NCBI RefSeq assembly: GCF_003402415.2
Contig: NZ_AP036014.1
Span: forward strand, 2,976,001 to 3,040,000
DNA length: 64,000 bases
Reading direction: 5' to 3'
Origin: Cupidesulfovibrio sp000226255
GTDB taxonomy: Bacteria > Desulfobacterota > Desulfovibrionia > Desulfovibrionales > Desulfovibrionaceae
Part shown: positions 52,803-61,156 of the stretch, one piece after another
How the letters are laid out: the number at the start of each line of letters is the position of its first letter
How positions within the stretch are numbered: the first letter of the stretch is position 1
Program-made: the position numbers and the translations under genes
Notes under the pieces: model-generated
Databases searched by the model: none
What the model was told of the DNA's origin: nothing
What the model saw: only the letters and a program-made list of their open reading frames with translations

Positions 52803-53794
52803 GCCTCACCCCCCGCCTGGGCGGCGGCCGCGCCGCCGTCCCTGCCGGTCACGCAGCGGATGCGCTCCGGCAACTTGTAGAAGCGCGGCATGGGCGGCAG
52901 CATGCCCTGTGGCCGGAAGATCATCATCACCACCATGGCCAGGCCAAAGGCCAGCATGCGGGCGCTGGCGAATTCGCGGAAAAACTCCGGCAGCCCGATG
53001 AGCAGAAACGCCCCCAGCAGCACGCCACGGTTGGAACCGCCCCCCAGAATGACGATGGCGAAAAGCACCACCGATTCCCAGAACGAGAACGATTCCGGCG
53101 AGATGATGGTCATCTTCGCGGCGTAGATGGTGCCGGTCATGCCCGCCCAGAACGCACCCAGCACGAAGGCCCACAGCTTGTACGAGGCGGTGTTCACCCC
53201 GCTGCCCTCGGCGGCGGTGTCGTCTTCCTTGATGTAGTTGAGGGCGCGGCCGAAGCGCGAATTCTCCAGCCTGCGGAACAGCAGGATGGAGCACGCCACG
53301 TAGGCCCACACCAGATAGTAGAAATGGATGGGTTTGGCGATCTTGAACCCGAACACCGTCGGCCGCGAGATGCCGAAGATGCCGTTGGCCCCGCCGGTGA
53401 GCCCGAACACGTTGTTGATCAGCGCGATGCGCACGATCTCGACGATGCCGATGGTCACGATGAGCAGATAGTCGCCGCGCAAGTGGATGATGGGCCGCGC
53501 CACCAACATGGCGAACAGCGCGGCGGCCAACCCGGCGAAGGGCATGGCCCACAGCACGGGCACGCCCCACATGGTGTTGGCGATGGCCGTCACGTAGGCC
53601 CCCACGGCGTAGAACGCCGCGTGGCCCATGTGGAACAGGCCCGCCTGGCCCAGGATGATGTTCAGCGAAAGCGCCAGCACGGAATACAGCCCGATGCTGA
53701 CGAACACGTCGGTCCAGTAGGGGTCCAGCAGCAGGGGCAGCACCGCCACCACCACCGCGAGGCCCGCATAGCTCGTGGTGCGCGACACCGTCAT
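52799..53794 (-). CDS. livM: Branched-chain amino-acid ABC transporter, permease M
   Basis: 331 residues with eight to ten membrane segments. Typical LivM features: SIGLYSVLALSLNIILGQAGLFHMGHAAFYAVGAY, LRGDYLLIVTIGIVEIVRI, FGLTGGANGIFGI and VILGGGSNRGVLLGAF before IFRPQGMLPPM. The start at 53794 overlaps the livH stop (ATGA); the stop overlaps the livG start. Forms the channel with LivH. Confidence 0.95.
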   Translation of the reverse strand: MTVSRTTSYAGLAVVVAVLPLLLDPYWTDVFVSIGLYSVLALSLNIILGQAGLFHMGHAAFYAVGAYVTAIANTMWGVPVLWAMPFAGLAAALFAMLVARPIIHLRGDYLLIVTIGIVEIVRIALINNVFGLTGGANGIFGISRPTVFGFKIAKPIHFYYLVWAYVACSILLFRRLENSRFGRALNYIKEDDTAAEGSGVNTASYKLWAFVLGAFWAGMTGTIYAAKMTIISPESFSFWESVVLFAIVILGGGSNRGVLLGAFLLIGLPEFFREFASARMLAFGLAMVVMMIFRPQGMLPPMPRFYKLPERIRCVTGRDGGAAAAQAGGEA

Positions 53795-54696
53795 ATCTTG
53801 TCGGCCACCCTTTCGCCGAGCAGGCCCGTGGGCCGGATGATCAGGATGAGGATGAGCACCAGGAACGCGATGGCGTCCTTCCACGCGATGGAGATGTAGG
53901 CCGCGCCCAGCGCCTCGATGACGCCCAGCAAAAGGCCGCCCACCATGGCCCCCGGAATGTTGCCGATGCCGCCAAGGATGGCGGCGGTAAAGGCCTTCAG
54001 CCCGTAGACCCAGCCCATGGTGAAGTCCACCTGGCCGTAGTACAGCCCCACCATCACCCCGGCCACGCCGCCAAGGGCCGGGCCGATCATGAACACCAGC
54101 GAGATCACCCGGTTCACGTCGATGCCCATGAGCTTGGCCGCGCCCTGGTCAATGGCCGTGGCCCGGATGGCCGCGCCGATGCGGGTACGCTGGGTGAACC
54201 AGTACAGCGCCAGCATCAGCGCCAGCGAGGCGGCGATCATCATGATGCGCACCAGCGGCACGTCTATGCCCATGATGGACAGCACGTAGCTGGGCCGGAT
54301 GTCGTTGGGGTAGACCTGGAACTTGGCCCCGAAAATGAGCATGACCGCATTCTGGAAGAAAATGGAGGCCCCCAGCGCGGAAACCACGGCGGACAGGCGG
54401 CTGGAAGAGCGCAGGGGGCGGTAGGCCACGCGTTCGAGCAAAAACCCGATCAGCGCCACCAGCCCCATGACCATGACCAGCACCAGCACCACGCCGCCCG
54501 GCCCGGATACCCAGCCCGCGAGGCCGAAGGCGGTGAACAGCGTGAAGCCGAGATAGGCCCCGATGGTGAACAGGTCGCCATGCGCGAAATTTATGAGTTT
54601 GAGCACACCATAGACCATGGTGTAGCCCAAGGCGATGAGCGCGTAGATGCCCCCCACCGCAAGACCGTTGGTCAACTGCTGAAAGAATTCTTCCAT
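53791..54696 (-). CDS. livH: Branched-chain amino-acid ABC transporter, permease H
   Basis: 301 residues, about eight membrane segments. LivH hallmarks: LTNGLAVGGIYALIALGYTMVYGVLKLINFAHGD at the N-terminus, the central RIGAAIRATAIDQGAAKLMGIDVNRVI docking loop and LGGIGNIPGAMVGGLLLGVIEAL. AGGAA precedes the ATG at 54696. Separated from livK by about 240 bases that hold two hairpins. Confidence 0.95.
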   Translation of the reverse strand: MEEFFQQLTNGLAVGGIYALIALGYTMVYGVLKLINFAHGDLFTIGAYLGFTLFTAFGLAGWVSGPGGVVLVLVMVMGLVALIGFLLERVAYRPLRSSSRLSAVVSALGASIFFQNAVMLIFGAKFQVYPNDIRPSYVLSIMGIDVPLVRIMMIAASLALMLALYWFTQRTRIGAAIRATAIDQGAAKLMGIDVNRVISLVFMIGPALGGVAGVMVGLYYGQVDFTMGWVYGLKAFTAAILGGIGNIPGAMVGGLLLGVIEALGAAYISIAWKDAIAFLVLILILIIRPTGLLGERVADKI

Positions 54697-54768
54697 AGAC
54701 GTTCCTGTGCTGCTTCCCCCGCTGGCTCGCGGCCCGGGCGGATGGCCCGGCGGCGCGCGGCGCGAAAC

Positions 54769-54924
54769 GCGGACCCCGGTAAGGGTCCGCCTGCGGATGG
54801 GGCGGCTGCGCCCCGGTACGGCCTTGCGGCCCGTGGTTTCATCGTCCGCCCGCCGGCCCATGCCCACCATGCTGCGGAGGGACGGCGGTCGGTGAAACGG
54901 GGCGGGCGGCAGCGCCCGCCCCGT
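54769..54924 (-). terminator. Two hairpins between livK and livH
   Basis: ACGGGGCGGGCG (54897-54908) pairs perfectly with CGCCCGCCCCGT (54913-54924), followed on the minus strand by TTTC. A second stem GCGGACCC/GGGTCCGC is at 54769-54790. The first lies 14 bases past the livK stop. It may be a leaky terminator or stabiliser raising binding-protein mRNA over the rest, a common design inferred here from position. Confidence 0.7.
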
Positions 54925-54938
54925 CGTGCATGCGGTGC

Positions 54939-56066
54939 CTACGGCTGCAGAATGAATTCGCCGTTGGCGTTCACTTCGTACACCCGGTACAGGTCGCCCA
55001 CGCGGTCGCCCTTCTCGTTGAAGGAAATCTGACCGGTGAAGCCGGGGTAGTTCTTCAGCTTGGTCTTCAGGTAGTCGGCGATGGCGGCCGAATCGGCCTT
55101 GCCGGTGGACTTCACGGCCTCGACGATGACGTTGAACGCGTCACCGGCCAGCACCGACCACACGGAGCCGGGCACGCCGTTGTACTTGGCCTTGTAGGCG
55201 GTCAGCATCGACTTGGCCGCCGGGGCGTCCAGGTCCTGCGGTCCGGGAGGGCTGAGGAAGAAGTAGCCCTTGGCCGCTTCCTTGCCGGAAATCTTCACCA
55301 GGTCGGCATGGTTGGCGGCGTCGCCGCCCATCATGGGCACGTTCCACTTCATTTCCATCTTCTGGCGCAGCAGCATGCCCACTTCGGGGTAGTAGCCGGT
55401 GCAGAAGATGATGTCGGGGTTCGCGGCCTTCAGCTTGGTGAGGATGGCGGTGTAGTCGCGCTCGCCCGGGGTGAGGGCGTCGTAGAACACGATCTTGGTC
55501 CCGGCCTTGTCCAGCAGCGCCTTGGTCTCGTCGGCCAGGCCCTTGGCGTAGGACGAGTTGTCGTGCAGCAGCGCCACGGCCTTGTAGCCTTTGGCCTTGA
55601 TCAGCTTGGCGGCGACCATGCCCTGCTCGTCGTCGCGCGGGGCGGTGCGCAGGAAGCGCTTCAGGCCCTTTTCGGTCAGGCGCACGGCGGTGGAGCCGGT
55701 GGCGATCTGCACCACGCCCGCTTCGTCATAGATGCTCTGGGAGGCTTCGGTGACCGCCGAACCGTAGGTGCCGATGGCGGCGATGACGCCCGAGGTGGTC
55801 AGCTTCTGCGCGGCCAGGGCGGCGGTGCGCGGGTCGCCGCCGTCGTCCTCGACGACCAACTCGACCTTGTTGCCGTTGATGCCGCCGGCCTTGTTCAGTT
55901 CATCTGCGAGCAGGGTGACGATGTTGCGCATGTCCTGCCCTTCGCTGGCCCACTTGCCGGTCAGGGGGCACATGAGGCCGATCTTCACCGGCGCCGCAAA
56001 GGCCGTGGCGGCCATGAGCAGCGAAGCGGCAAGTGCGAGCGTCAGCGCCTTGATCACGTGTTTCAT
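54939..56066 (-). CDS. livK: Branched-chain amino-acid ABC transporter, periplasmic binding protein
   Basis: 375 residues with a signal peptide (MKHVIKALTLALAASLLMAATAFAA). Mature sequence PVKIGLMCPLTGKWASEGQDM, ELNKAGGINGNKVELVVEDD, IGTYGSAVTEASQSIYDEAGVVQI and GDAFNVIVEAVKSTGKAD are typical of LivJ/LivK receptors. GGGAGG precedes the ATG at 56066. First gene of livKHMGF; the ligand could be leucine, isoleucine, valine or another neutral amino acid. Confidence 0.95.
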   Translation of the reverse strand: MKHVIKALTLALAASLLMAATAFAAPVKIGLMCPLTGKWASEGQDMRNIVTLLADELNKAGGINGNKVELVVEDDGGDPRTAALAAQKLTTSGVIAAIGTYGSAVTEASQSIYDEAGVVQIATGSTAVRLTEKGLKRFLRTAPRDDEQGMVAAKLIKAKGYKAVALLHDNSSYAKGLADETKALLDKAGTKIVFYDALTPGERDYTAILTKLKAANPDIIFCTGYYPEVGMLLRQKMEMKWNVPMMGGDAANHADLVKISGKEAAKGYFFLSPPGPQDLDAPAAKSMLTAYKAKYNGVPGSVWSVLAGDAFNVIVEAVKSTGKADSAAIADYLKTKLKNYPGFTGQISFNEKGDRVGDLYRVYEVNANGEFILQP

Positions 56067-56532
56067 GTCGAAACCTCCCGGGAACCCGCGGATTCCTCGC
56101 TAGACTGTTTCCCCGATACCTTTTCCTCGCCTCTTCGCATGGTGCGACACGGCGGACGACTGTCCCGCCGTGGTACCGTCCCTGTGGATGGACATGTTTT
56201 GTCGACGATATTGTCAACCCGAGCGGACGGCCCGCGTCGGATGCGGGCCGCTAAACGACATTTTGCGGAAAAAGCCGAAGAAAAGCAATCCCTCTGACAC
56301 GATAACTGTGCGTCATGCCAATCATCGGGGCGGAAGAACGGGGCGCGGTGGCCCGGCCGGGGCACGCCCGGCGCATGGAAGACGGGGGCGGGAGACATGC
56401 CGGATGCAGGCACAGAGGCATGACGCGCGGTGCGAGACAAACGGTCGGCGGAAGGTGGGCGGACAGTCCGGGGCTTGTCAGTGGTCGGCCATAGGTGCGG
56501 ATGGCCAAGCGAGGGCGCTGGCCGCGTGCGGT
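56067..56532. other. Gene-free region upstream of livK
   Basis: About 465 bases between livK and the 26-bp repeat array. The livK promoter should lie here on the minus strand; AT-richer patches at about 56190-56220 (TTTGTCGACGATATTGTCAA on plus) and 56255-56310 are candidates. TTGTCGACGATATTGTCAA includes a TTG(T)-n-(T)CAA inverted pattern. No gene was recognised. Confidence 0.4.
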
Positions 56533-56684
56533 CGGCGCATGACGACGCCGCAGGCGATTACCCGAAAACAACGCCGCAGGCGTCCAGCGCATGACGACGC
56601 CGCAGGCGTCCAGCGCATGACGACGCCGCAGGCGTCTAGCGCATGACGACGCCGCAGGCGTCTAGCGCATGGCGACGGAACAGG
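56533..56684. repeat. 26-bp hairpin-forming tandem repeat array overlapping a gene end
   Basis: Units of 26 bp (CGTC(C/T)AGCGCATGACGACG plus CCGCAGG) start at 56581, 56607 and 56633; a divergent unit at 56659-56684 forms the last codons and stop of the unknown gene at 56662. A partial, interrupted copy lies at 56533-56580. Each unit contains GACGCC-TGC-GGCGTC (minus strand), a 6-bp stem with a 3-base loop. The stop codon TAG of the gene is also present in the next unit. Confidence 0.85.
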
Positions 56685-57258
56685 CGTCCGGGGTCTCCCG
56701 TCCGGGGGTGTAGACCAGTTCGGGGCGCTTCAGCAGCACGCCCCCGCAGCCGGGGCGCTTCCAGGTGGCCAGCCAGCGGGCCACGCGGGTGTCCGTCTTC
56801 ATGGCCGGGGTATGTTCGTGCGGTACCGGGCGCACGTGGGGTACCCTGCGTTCCAACTGGCAGAACAGGTCGGCCAGCAGGTTCACCTGCCGCCACACCG
56901 GCAGGTCCGGGTGGATCAGGTCGCAGATACGGTAATGGGCGGAACCGTCCTGGCCGCGCAGCAGCGTGCCGTCCATGGACACGGGGATGGCGGCGGATGG
57001 GCTCCCCGTCAGGGCCACTCCCACGGCGTCGCGCAGCTGGGCCAGTTCCCCGGCCAGCGCGTCCAGATCCGCCACGGCCGAGCCCGCCTCGTCCACGAAT
57101 TCGCCCGTGCCGCCGTCCCACAACAGGCGCGGGCCAAGGTAGCGCATGCAGTGGAACAGCCCGCCAAGACTGCCGCCGCAATGCTCGCGAAAGGCCTGCA
57201 CGTCCGTGCCGACGATCATGGGGCGAAGGGCGCTGCGCGCCATGCGGCCAAGCTGCAT
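56662..57258 (-). CDS. Protein of unknown function
   Basis: 198 residues, no signal peptide or membrane segment. Recognisable features are limited: a helical N-terminus (MQLGRMARSALRPMIVGTDVQAF), GGLFHCMRYLGPRLLWDGG, and a Trp/Arg-rich C-terminal third (VARWLATWKRPGCGGVLLKRPELVYTPG shortened here in meaning). AGGAG precedes the ATG at 57258, so translation is likely. The last nine residues and the stop are encoded by a divergent copy of the downstream 26-bp repeat. No family recognised. Confidence 0.65.
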   Translation of the reverse strand: MQLGRMARSALRPMIVGTDVQAFREHCGGSLGGLFHCMRYLGPRLLWDGGTGEFVDEAGSAVADLDALAGELAQLRDAVGVALTGSPSAAIPVSMDGTLLRGQDGSAHYRICDLIHPDLPVWRQVNLLADLFCQLERRVPHVRPVPHEHTPAMKTDTRVARWLATWKRPGCGGVLLKRPELVYTPGRETPDACSVAMR

Positions 57259-57728
57259 GCAAAACTCCTGTGCGGCTGTGGTTGGGTCCGGCGGACGGCC
57301 GGTTGACCAGGGTTCAGCGGACGTTTGGCGCACGTCCGGCCGGCAGTGGCCCGGTGACGGACGGCGTGTCGGCAGATCCGCCAGCGGGCCGGGCTGCGGC
57401 CGTCCGGGCCGGCCCGGGCCGGGCCTCTCACCTACCCCACCGTCCCGAGGCGCGGCAACCCCTTGCGCCGCGCCCGAACGGAAATCCCCGCGCGCGGGTT
57501 GCCGGACGCCGCATGGACCGCGCAAGCCGCCATCCGACCGCCGCAAGGCGGATGCCCTGACAGGCGTGCAAATCTAACCGTTTGCCCTCCCCGGCGGTCC
57601 GTTGTACGCTTGCTCGGTCCGCGCGACGTCCGGCCTCGCCGCCGTGCCGCCGCGCAGGGACGCGCACCTGCCCACCCACGGGGCGCGCGCCCCGCCCCAT
57701 CCACCGGCATCCGGGCGAACGGCAACGC
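57259..57728. other. Divergent intergenic region, very GC-rich
   Basis: No gene was recognised in about 470 bases. Bases 57290-57430 contain imperfect inverted GGCCGG/CCGGCC stretches (for example near 57390-57425). The promoters of the unknown protein and the sigma-54 regulator must lie here but no motif is clear. Confidence 0.4.
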
Positions 57729-59249
57729 ATGAGCGGCCACATCCTGCTGATAGAAGACGACACCGCCTTCCAGTCCATGCTGCGCGAGGCGCTGGAGGAA
57801 CGCGGCCACCGCGTCACCGTGGTCGGGCGCGCCGAGGACGGCATTGCCCTGCTGCGCGGCGGCGGGTTCGACCTGGTGCTGTCCGACGTCATGCTGCCCG
57901 GCATGTCCGGCGTGGAGGCCATTCCCCACCTGCTGGCCGCCGCACCCGGCACCGACATCATCGTCATGACCGCCTTCTCCACGCGCGAACTGGCGCTGGA
58001 GGCCGTGAAGCTGGGCGCCTACGACGTGTTCGCCAAGCCCTTCAGCCTGAAGGAAATGGACATCGTCATCCGCCGGGCCATGGAAAAGCGCCGCCTGCAG
58101 GCCGAAATCGCCGCCCTGCGCGATTCGCTGCGCCGCGACGGCCCGGCCAGCCGCATCATCGGCGAAAGCCGGGCCATCATGGAGGTGAAGGCGCTCATCG
58201 AAAAGGTGGCCCCGCTGGACACCACCGTGCTGATCATGGGCGAATCGGGCACCGGCAAGGAACTGGCGTCGGACACCATCCGGGCGCTCTCGCCCCGCGC
58301 GGCCGCCCCGTTCATCAAGGTGAACTGCGCCGCCATTCCCGAACACCTTTTTGAAAACGAACTGTTCGGCCACGAGAAGGGCGCGTTCACCGGCGCGGCA
58401 TCCGCCCAGCCCGGCAAGTTCGAACTGGCCCAGGGCGGCACCCTGCTGCTGGACGAAATAGGCGACATGCCCCTGGCCATCCAGCCCAAGCTGCTGCGGG
58501 TGGTGGAGCAGAAGCAGGTTGAGCGCCTGGGCGGCCGCAGGCCCGTTTCGCTGGACGTGCGGCTCATCGCCGCCACCAACCAGAACCTGGCCGACAGGGT
58601 GCGCGAAAAGGCCTTCCGCGAAGACCTGTACTACCGCCTGGGCGTGGCCGTGGTGCATCTGCCCCCCCTGCGCAACCGCAAGGAGGACATCCCCCTGCTG
58701 GCCCAGCACGTGGTGCGGCGGCTGCAGGGCACCCTGGGCCTGCCGGTGCACGGGCTGACCCCGGCGGCCGTGGCCGCCCTGTGCGCCTACGACTGGCCGG
58801 GCAACGTGCGCCAGTTGGCCAACGTCATCGAGCGCGCCGCCATCGCCGCCGAAGGCCCCATCGACGCCCCCGACGTGGACCGCGCCCTGGGCCGCGCGCC
58901 CGGCGTGTATCTGGAGGCGGCCACGGGCGCTGCCCCCCCACCCAGCGCCGACGCGGACGTCCCGCCCCTGCCTCCCGCAGCGGCTTCCACGCACACTGAA
59001 GACACAACGCCCGTCTGTGCGCCGCCGCCCCATACTTTCGCGGGGGCGGCCCTTTCCGGCCCCATCGACCTGCGCGAAACCATGCGCATGGTCGAGCGCA
59101 ACCTGCTGCTGGATGCCCTGCGCCGCGCCGAAGGCCGCCAGACAGAGGCCGCCGTGCTGCTGGGCCTGACCCCCAAGAACCTGTGGGCCAAGTTGCAGAA
59201 GCACGGCATCAAGCCGCGCAACGAGCTGCCCCTGATCCACGAATCCTAG
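57729..59249 (+). CDS. Sigma-54-dependent response regulator, probable activator of the Flp pilus genes
   Basis: NtrC-type activator, 506 residues. Receiver (1-120): ILLIEDDTAFQSML, phospho-acceptor in LVLSDVMLPGMSG, Thr in IVMTAFS, Lys in VFAKPFSLKEM. AAA+ domain (about 145-385): Walker A GESGTGKE, GAFTGA in GHEKGAFTGAASAQPG, Walker B LLLDEIGDM, sensor II region WPGNVRQLANVIERA. A Pro/Ala-rich linker (about 400-445) leads to a Fis-type HTH (ALRRAEGRQTEAAVLLGLTP, ending KNLWAKLQKHGI). All functional motifs are intact. The ATG at 57729 has no strong ribosome site. It directly precedes a sigma-54 promoter and pilin genes, which are its likely targets; no cognate kinase is in view. Confidence 0.93.
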   Translation: MSGHILLIEDDTAFQSMLREALEERGHRVTVVGRAEDGIALLRGGGFDLVLSDVMLPGMSGVEAIPHLLAAAPGTDIIVMTAFSTRELALEAVKLGAYDVFAKPFSLKEMDIVIRRAMEKRRLQAEIAALRDSLRRDGPASRIIGESRAIMEVKALIEKVAPLDTTVLIMGESGTGKELASDTIRALSPRAAAPFIKVNCAAIPEHLFENELFGHEKGAFTGAASAQPGKFELAQGGTLLLDEIGDMPLAIQPKLLRVVEQKQVERLGGRRPVSLDVRLIAATNQNLADRVREKAFREDLYYRLGVAVVHLPPLRNRKEDIPLLAQHVVRRLQGTLGLPVHGLTPAAVAALCAYDWPGNVRQLANVIERAAIAAEGPIDAPDVDRALGRAPGVYLEAATGAAPPPSADADVPPLPPAAASTHTEDTTPVCAPPPHTFAGAALSGPIDLRETMRMVERNLLLDALRRAEGRQTEAAVLLGLTPKNLWAKLQKHGIKPRNELPLIHES

Positions 59250-59516
59250 ATTCCACCCGCCGCGCCTTCCGCAGGCCGTCCAGACCCGGCCACCGCCATT
59301 CGCACGCCATCCCCCCGCCACCATTCCCCGCATGCCGACGCCCCCCCCGTTCCGCCCCGTGTTGCGCGCCCTTCGTCACGCCCGCGCACCCTCATGTCCT
59401 GCCCACTCCACAATTCCTAGATTCGCATCCATCCCGGCCCCGCCGTTACGATTCCCGCCCCTGCCCGTCCTTCCGCGCGGCTTCGCCGCATCCCCCACTC
59501 TATGATTCGTGGATTC
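59241..59516. promoter_or_regulatory. Candidate enhancer sites for the sigma-54 activator
   Basis: Three related 13-mers upstream of the pilin promoter: GAATCCTAGATTC at 59241-59253 (arms GAATC/GATTC, perfectly inverted, overlapping the regulator's stop), AATTCCTAGATTC at 59412-59424 and GATTCGTGGATTC at 59504-59516. Their centres lie about 410, 240 and 145 bases upstream of the -24 element. Recurrence plus location suggests binding sites of the adjacent regulator; this is inference. The remainder of 59250-59654 holds no recognised gene. Confidence 0.45.
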
Positions 59517-59654
59517 CTGCCCCCGTCCCTGGTCCCGCCGCATCCCCGCCCAGCCCGGCTACACCCGTTCTAACAGCCCGTTCAGGGGCATGTTAAAAAA
59601 TATTCCGCACTGTTTCAGAATGTTAACGCGTATTACGTTTTGCATGACGCAGCT

Positions 59655-59669
59655 TGGCACGCGGGTTGC
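59655..59669 (+). promoter_or_regulatory. Sigma-54 (-24/-12) promoter of the Flp pilin genes
   Basis: TGGCACGCGGGTTGC matches the RpoN consensus TGGCAC-N5-TTGC exactly, with GG (59656-59657) and GC (59668-59669) ten bases apart. It is 60 bases upstream of the first pilin ATG. An AT-rich stretch with ATGTTAA twice (about 59590 and 59619) lies just upstream and could aid DNA bending or activator binding. Confidence 0.9.
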
Positions 59670-59729
59670 TGAATGGGAAGCAACAACGGCCCCCCGGCCA
59701 ACCAACAGCCCCCACGCAGGAGAGACACC

Positions 59730-59906
59730 ATGTTTGAACGCATCGCCACCCTGATCCATGACGAAGAAGGCGCCACTGCCCTGGAATACGGCCTCATCGC
59801 CGCCCTCATCGCCGCCGTCATCGTCGCCGCCGTCACCGCCCTCGGCACCAAGGTCAGCGCAACTTTCTCGTACATCGACTCCAAGATGCCCACCCCCGGC
59901 TCGTAG
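59730..59906 (+). CDS. flp: Flp-type type IVb pilin, copy 1
   Basis: 58 residues. A short leader (MFERIATLIHDEEG) ends in Gly before ATALEYGLIAALIAAVIV; cleavage after Gly-14 leaves a mature N-terminus with Glu at +5 and Tyr at +6, the EY pair of Flp pilins. The C-terminus is TFSYIDSKMPTPGS. GGAGAG precedes the ATG at 59730; the open frame to 59673 lacks one. It would be processed by the CpaA peptidase encoded nearby and assembled by the Tad machinery. Confidence 0.95.
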   Translation: MFERIATLIHDEEGATALEYGLIAALIAAVIVAAVTALGTKVSATFSYIDSKMPTPGS

Positions 59907-59958
59907 CCCACGGCGCGACCGCAGCAAACATCAACGAACGAATCACAGGAGAACAGCC

Positions 59959-60135
59959 ATGTCGAAGATCATCGCCCGCCTGATCAATGATGAAGAAGGC
60001 GCCACCGCCCTGGAATACGGCCTCATCGCCGCCCTCATCGCCGCCGTCATCGTCGCCGCCGTCACCGCCCTCGGCACCAAGGTGAGCTCCACCTTCTCGT
60101 ACATCGATTCCAAGATGCCCACCCCCGGCTCGTAG
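59959..60135 (+). CDS. flp: Flp-type type IVb pilin, copy 2
   Basis: 58 residues, identical to copy 1 from residue 11 onward except one position (SSTF versus SATF); the leader differs (MSKIIARLINDEEG). Same Gly-ATALEY processing site. AGGAG before the ATG at 59959. The almost complete DNA identity over the mature part points to recent duplication or gene conversion. Confidence 0.95.
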   Translation: MSKIIARLINDEEGATALEYGLIAALIAAVIVAAVTALGTKVSSTFSYIDSKMPTPGS

Positions 60136-60177
60136 CCCCCGTTTATAATCGCGCAAATTCCCGAAAGGAGTAAGATC

Positions 60178-60354
60178 ATGCTGAAGTCCATCACCGCCCT
60201 CGTCCGTGAAGAAGAAGGCGCCACCGCCCTGGAATACGGCCTCATCGCAGCCCTCATCGCCGCCGTCATCGTTGCCGCCGTCACCGCCCTCGGCACCAAG
60301 GTGAGCTCCACCTTCTCGTACATCGACTCCAAGATGCCCACCCCCGGCTCGTAG
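60178..60354 (+). CDS. flp: Flp-type type IVb pilin, copy 3
   Basis: 58 residues. Mature part (ATALEYGLIA...PTPGS) identical to copy 2; the leader differs (MLKSITALVREEEG). AAAGGAG before the ATG at 60178. The three copies share one promoter upstream of copy 1; TTTATAATC at about 60141-60149 before copy 3 could add a weak promoter. Confidence 0.95.
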   Translation: MLKSITALVREEEGATALEYGLIAALIAAVIVAAVTALGTKVSSTFSYIDSKMPTPGS

Positions 60355-60398
60355 CACCCCGCGACGGCGAATCGGCTCCCCGCCACCGCTGCACTCGG

Positions 60399-60425
60399 AG
60401 GGGCCGGGGCGAACCCCCGGCCCCT
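60399..60425 (+). terminator. Hairpin between pilins and cpaA
   Basis: AGGGGCCGGGG (60399-60409) pairs perfectly with CCCCGGCCCCT (60415-60425). Only TTCGCC-like bases follow, so it is probably a partial terminator that keeps assembly genes below pilin level; this is inferred from position. Confidence 0.6.
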
Positions 60426-60553
60426 TCGCCATCGAAAGCGCGGACCTTGCGATGGAGAACCCGCCCGAAACGGCAACGCCGCCAGGGCCGTCCGCCCGGA
60501 AACGACGACACCCCGTTTCCCCGGCCACCCCAGGTTACAAGAGGAGAGCATCC

Positions 60554-61144
60554 ATGAACCCCATCCTTGCAGCCCCCCTCGCCGCCGTACTGCTGGTGGC
60601 CGTGGCCACCGACCTGCGCGCCATGCGCATTCCCAACTGGCTCACCTTTCCCGCCATGCTGGCGGGCGTGGTGTGCAACGCGGCGCTGGGCGCGCACGCG
60701 GGCGGCCTTTCCGGCGCCTGGGACGGCCTGCTCTTCTCCCTGTCCGGCTTCGGCCTGGGCCTTGGCCTGATGCTCATCCCCTTCCTGCTGCGCGTCATGG
60801 GCGCGGGCGACGTGAAGCTGCTGGCGGCCGCCGGAGCCTTCCTGGGCGCCGAGACCGTGTTCCGCGCCTTCATCTGGACCAGCCTCGCGGGCGGCGTGTA
60901 CGCCCTCGGCGTGCTGGCCTTCCACCTGCCGCAGCTGCGCGCCGTGCTGCGCTCGCTGCGCGTCTCGGTGGAACTGCTGGCCGTCACCGGCCGCTTCGAC
61001 TACGTGCCCGCCACCGCCAATGCCCGTCTGCCCCGGCTGTGCTACGGCGTGGCCATCGCGCTGGGCACCGGCCTCGCCACCGCGCAGGCCGCCTTCCCCA
61101 CGGCCATGGCTTCGCTGCTGCCCGCCTGGGCCGCCATCCTGTAG
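60554..61144 (+). CDS. cpaA: Prepilin peptidase CpaA (TadV)
   Basis: Inner-membrane aspartic protease that removes pilin leaders; 196 residues with about five to six membrane segments. The two catalytic Asp motifs are present: ATDLRAMRIPNWLT (Asp near 20) and the GxGD motif MGAGDVKLLAAAGAFLG (Asp near 86). The N-terminal methylase domain of PilD-type enzymes is absent, as expected for CpaA. GAGGAG before the ATG at 60554; earlier in-frame codons lack one. Confidence 0.94.
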   Translation: MNPILAAPLAAVLLVAVATDLRAMRIPNWLTFPAMLAGVVCNAALGAHAGGLSGAWDGLLFSLSGFGLGLGLMLIPFLLRVMGAGDVKLLAAAGAFLGAETVFRAFIWTSLAGGVYALGVLAFHLPQLRAVLRSLRVSVELLAVTGRFDYVPATANARLPRLCYGVAIALGTGLATAQAAFPTAMASLLPAWAAIL

Positions 61145-61156
61145 GGGGGTGCCGCC

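Noticed and set aside
56533..56684. Repeat array considered as a CRISPR
   Set aside because: Units are directly contiguous with no unique spacers and one overlaps a coding end.
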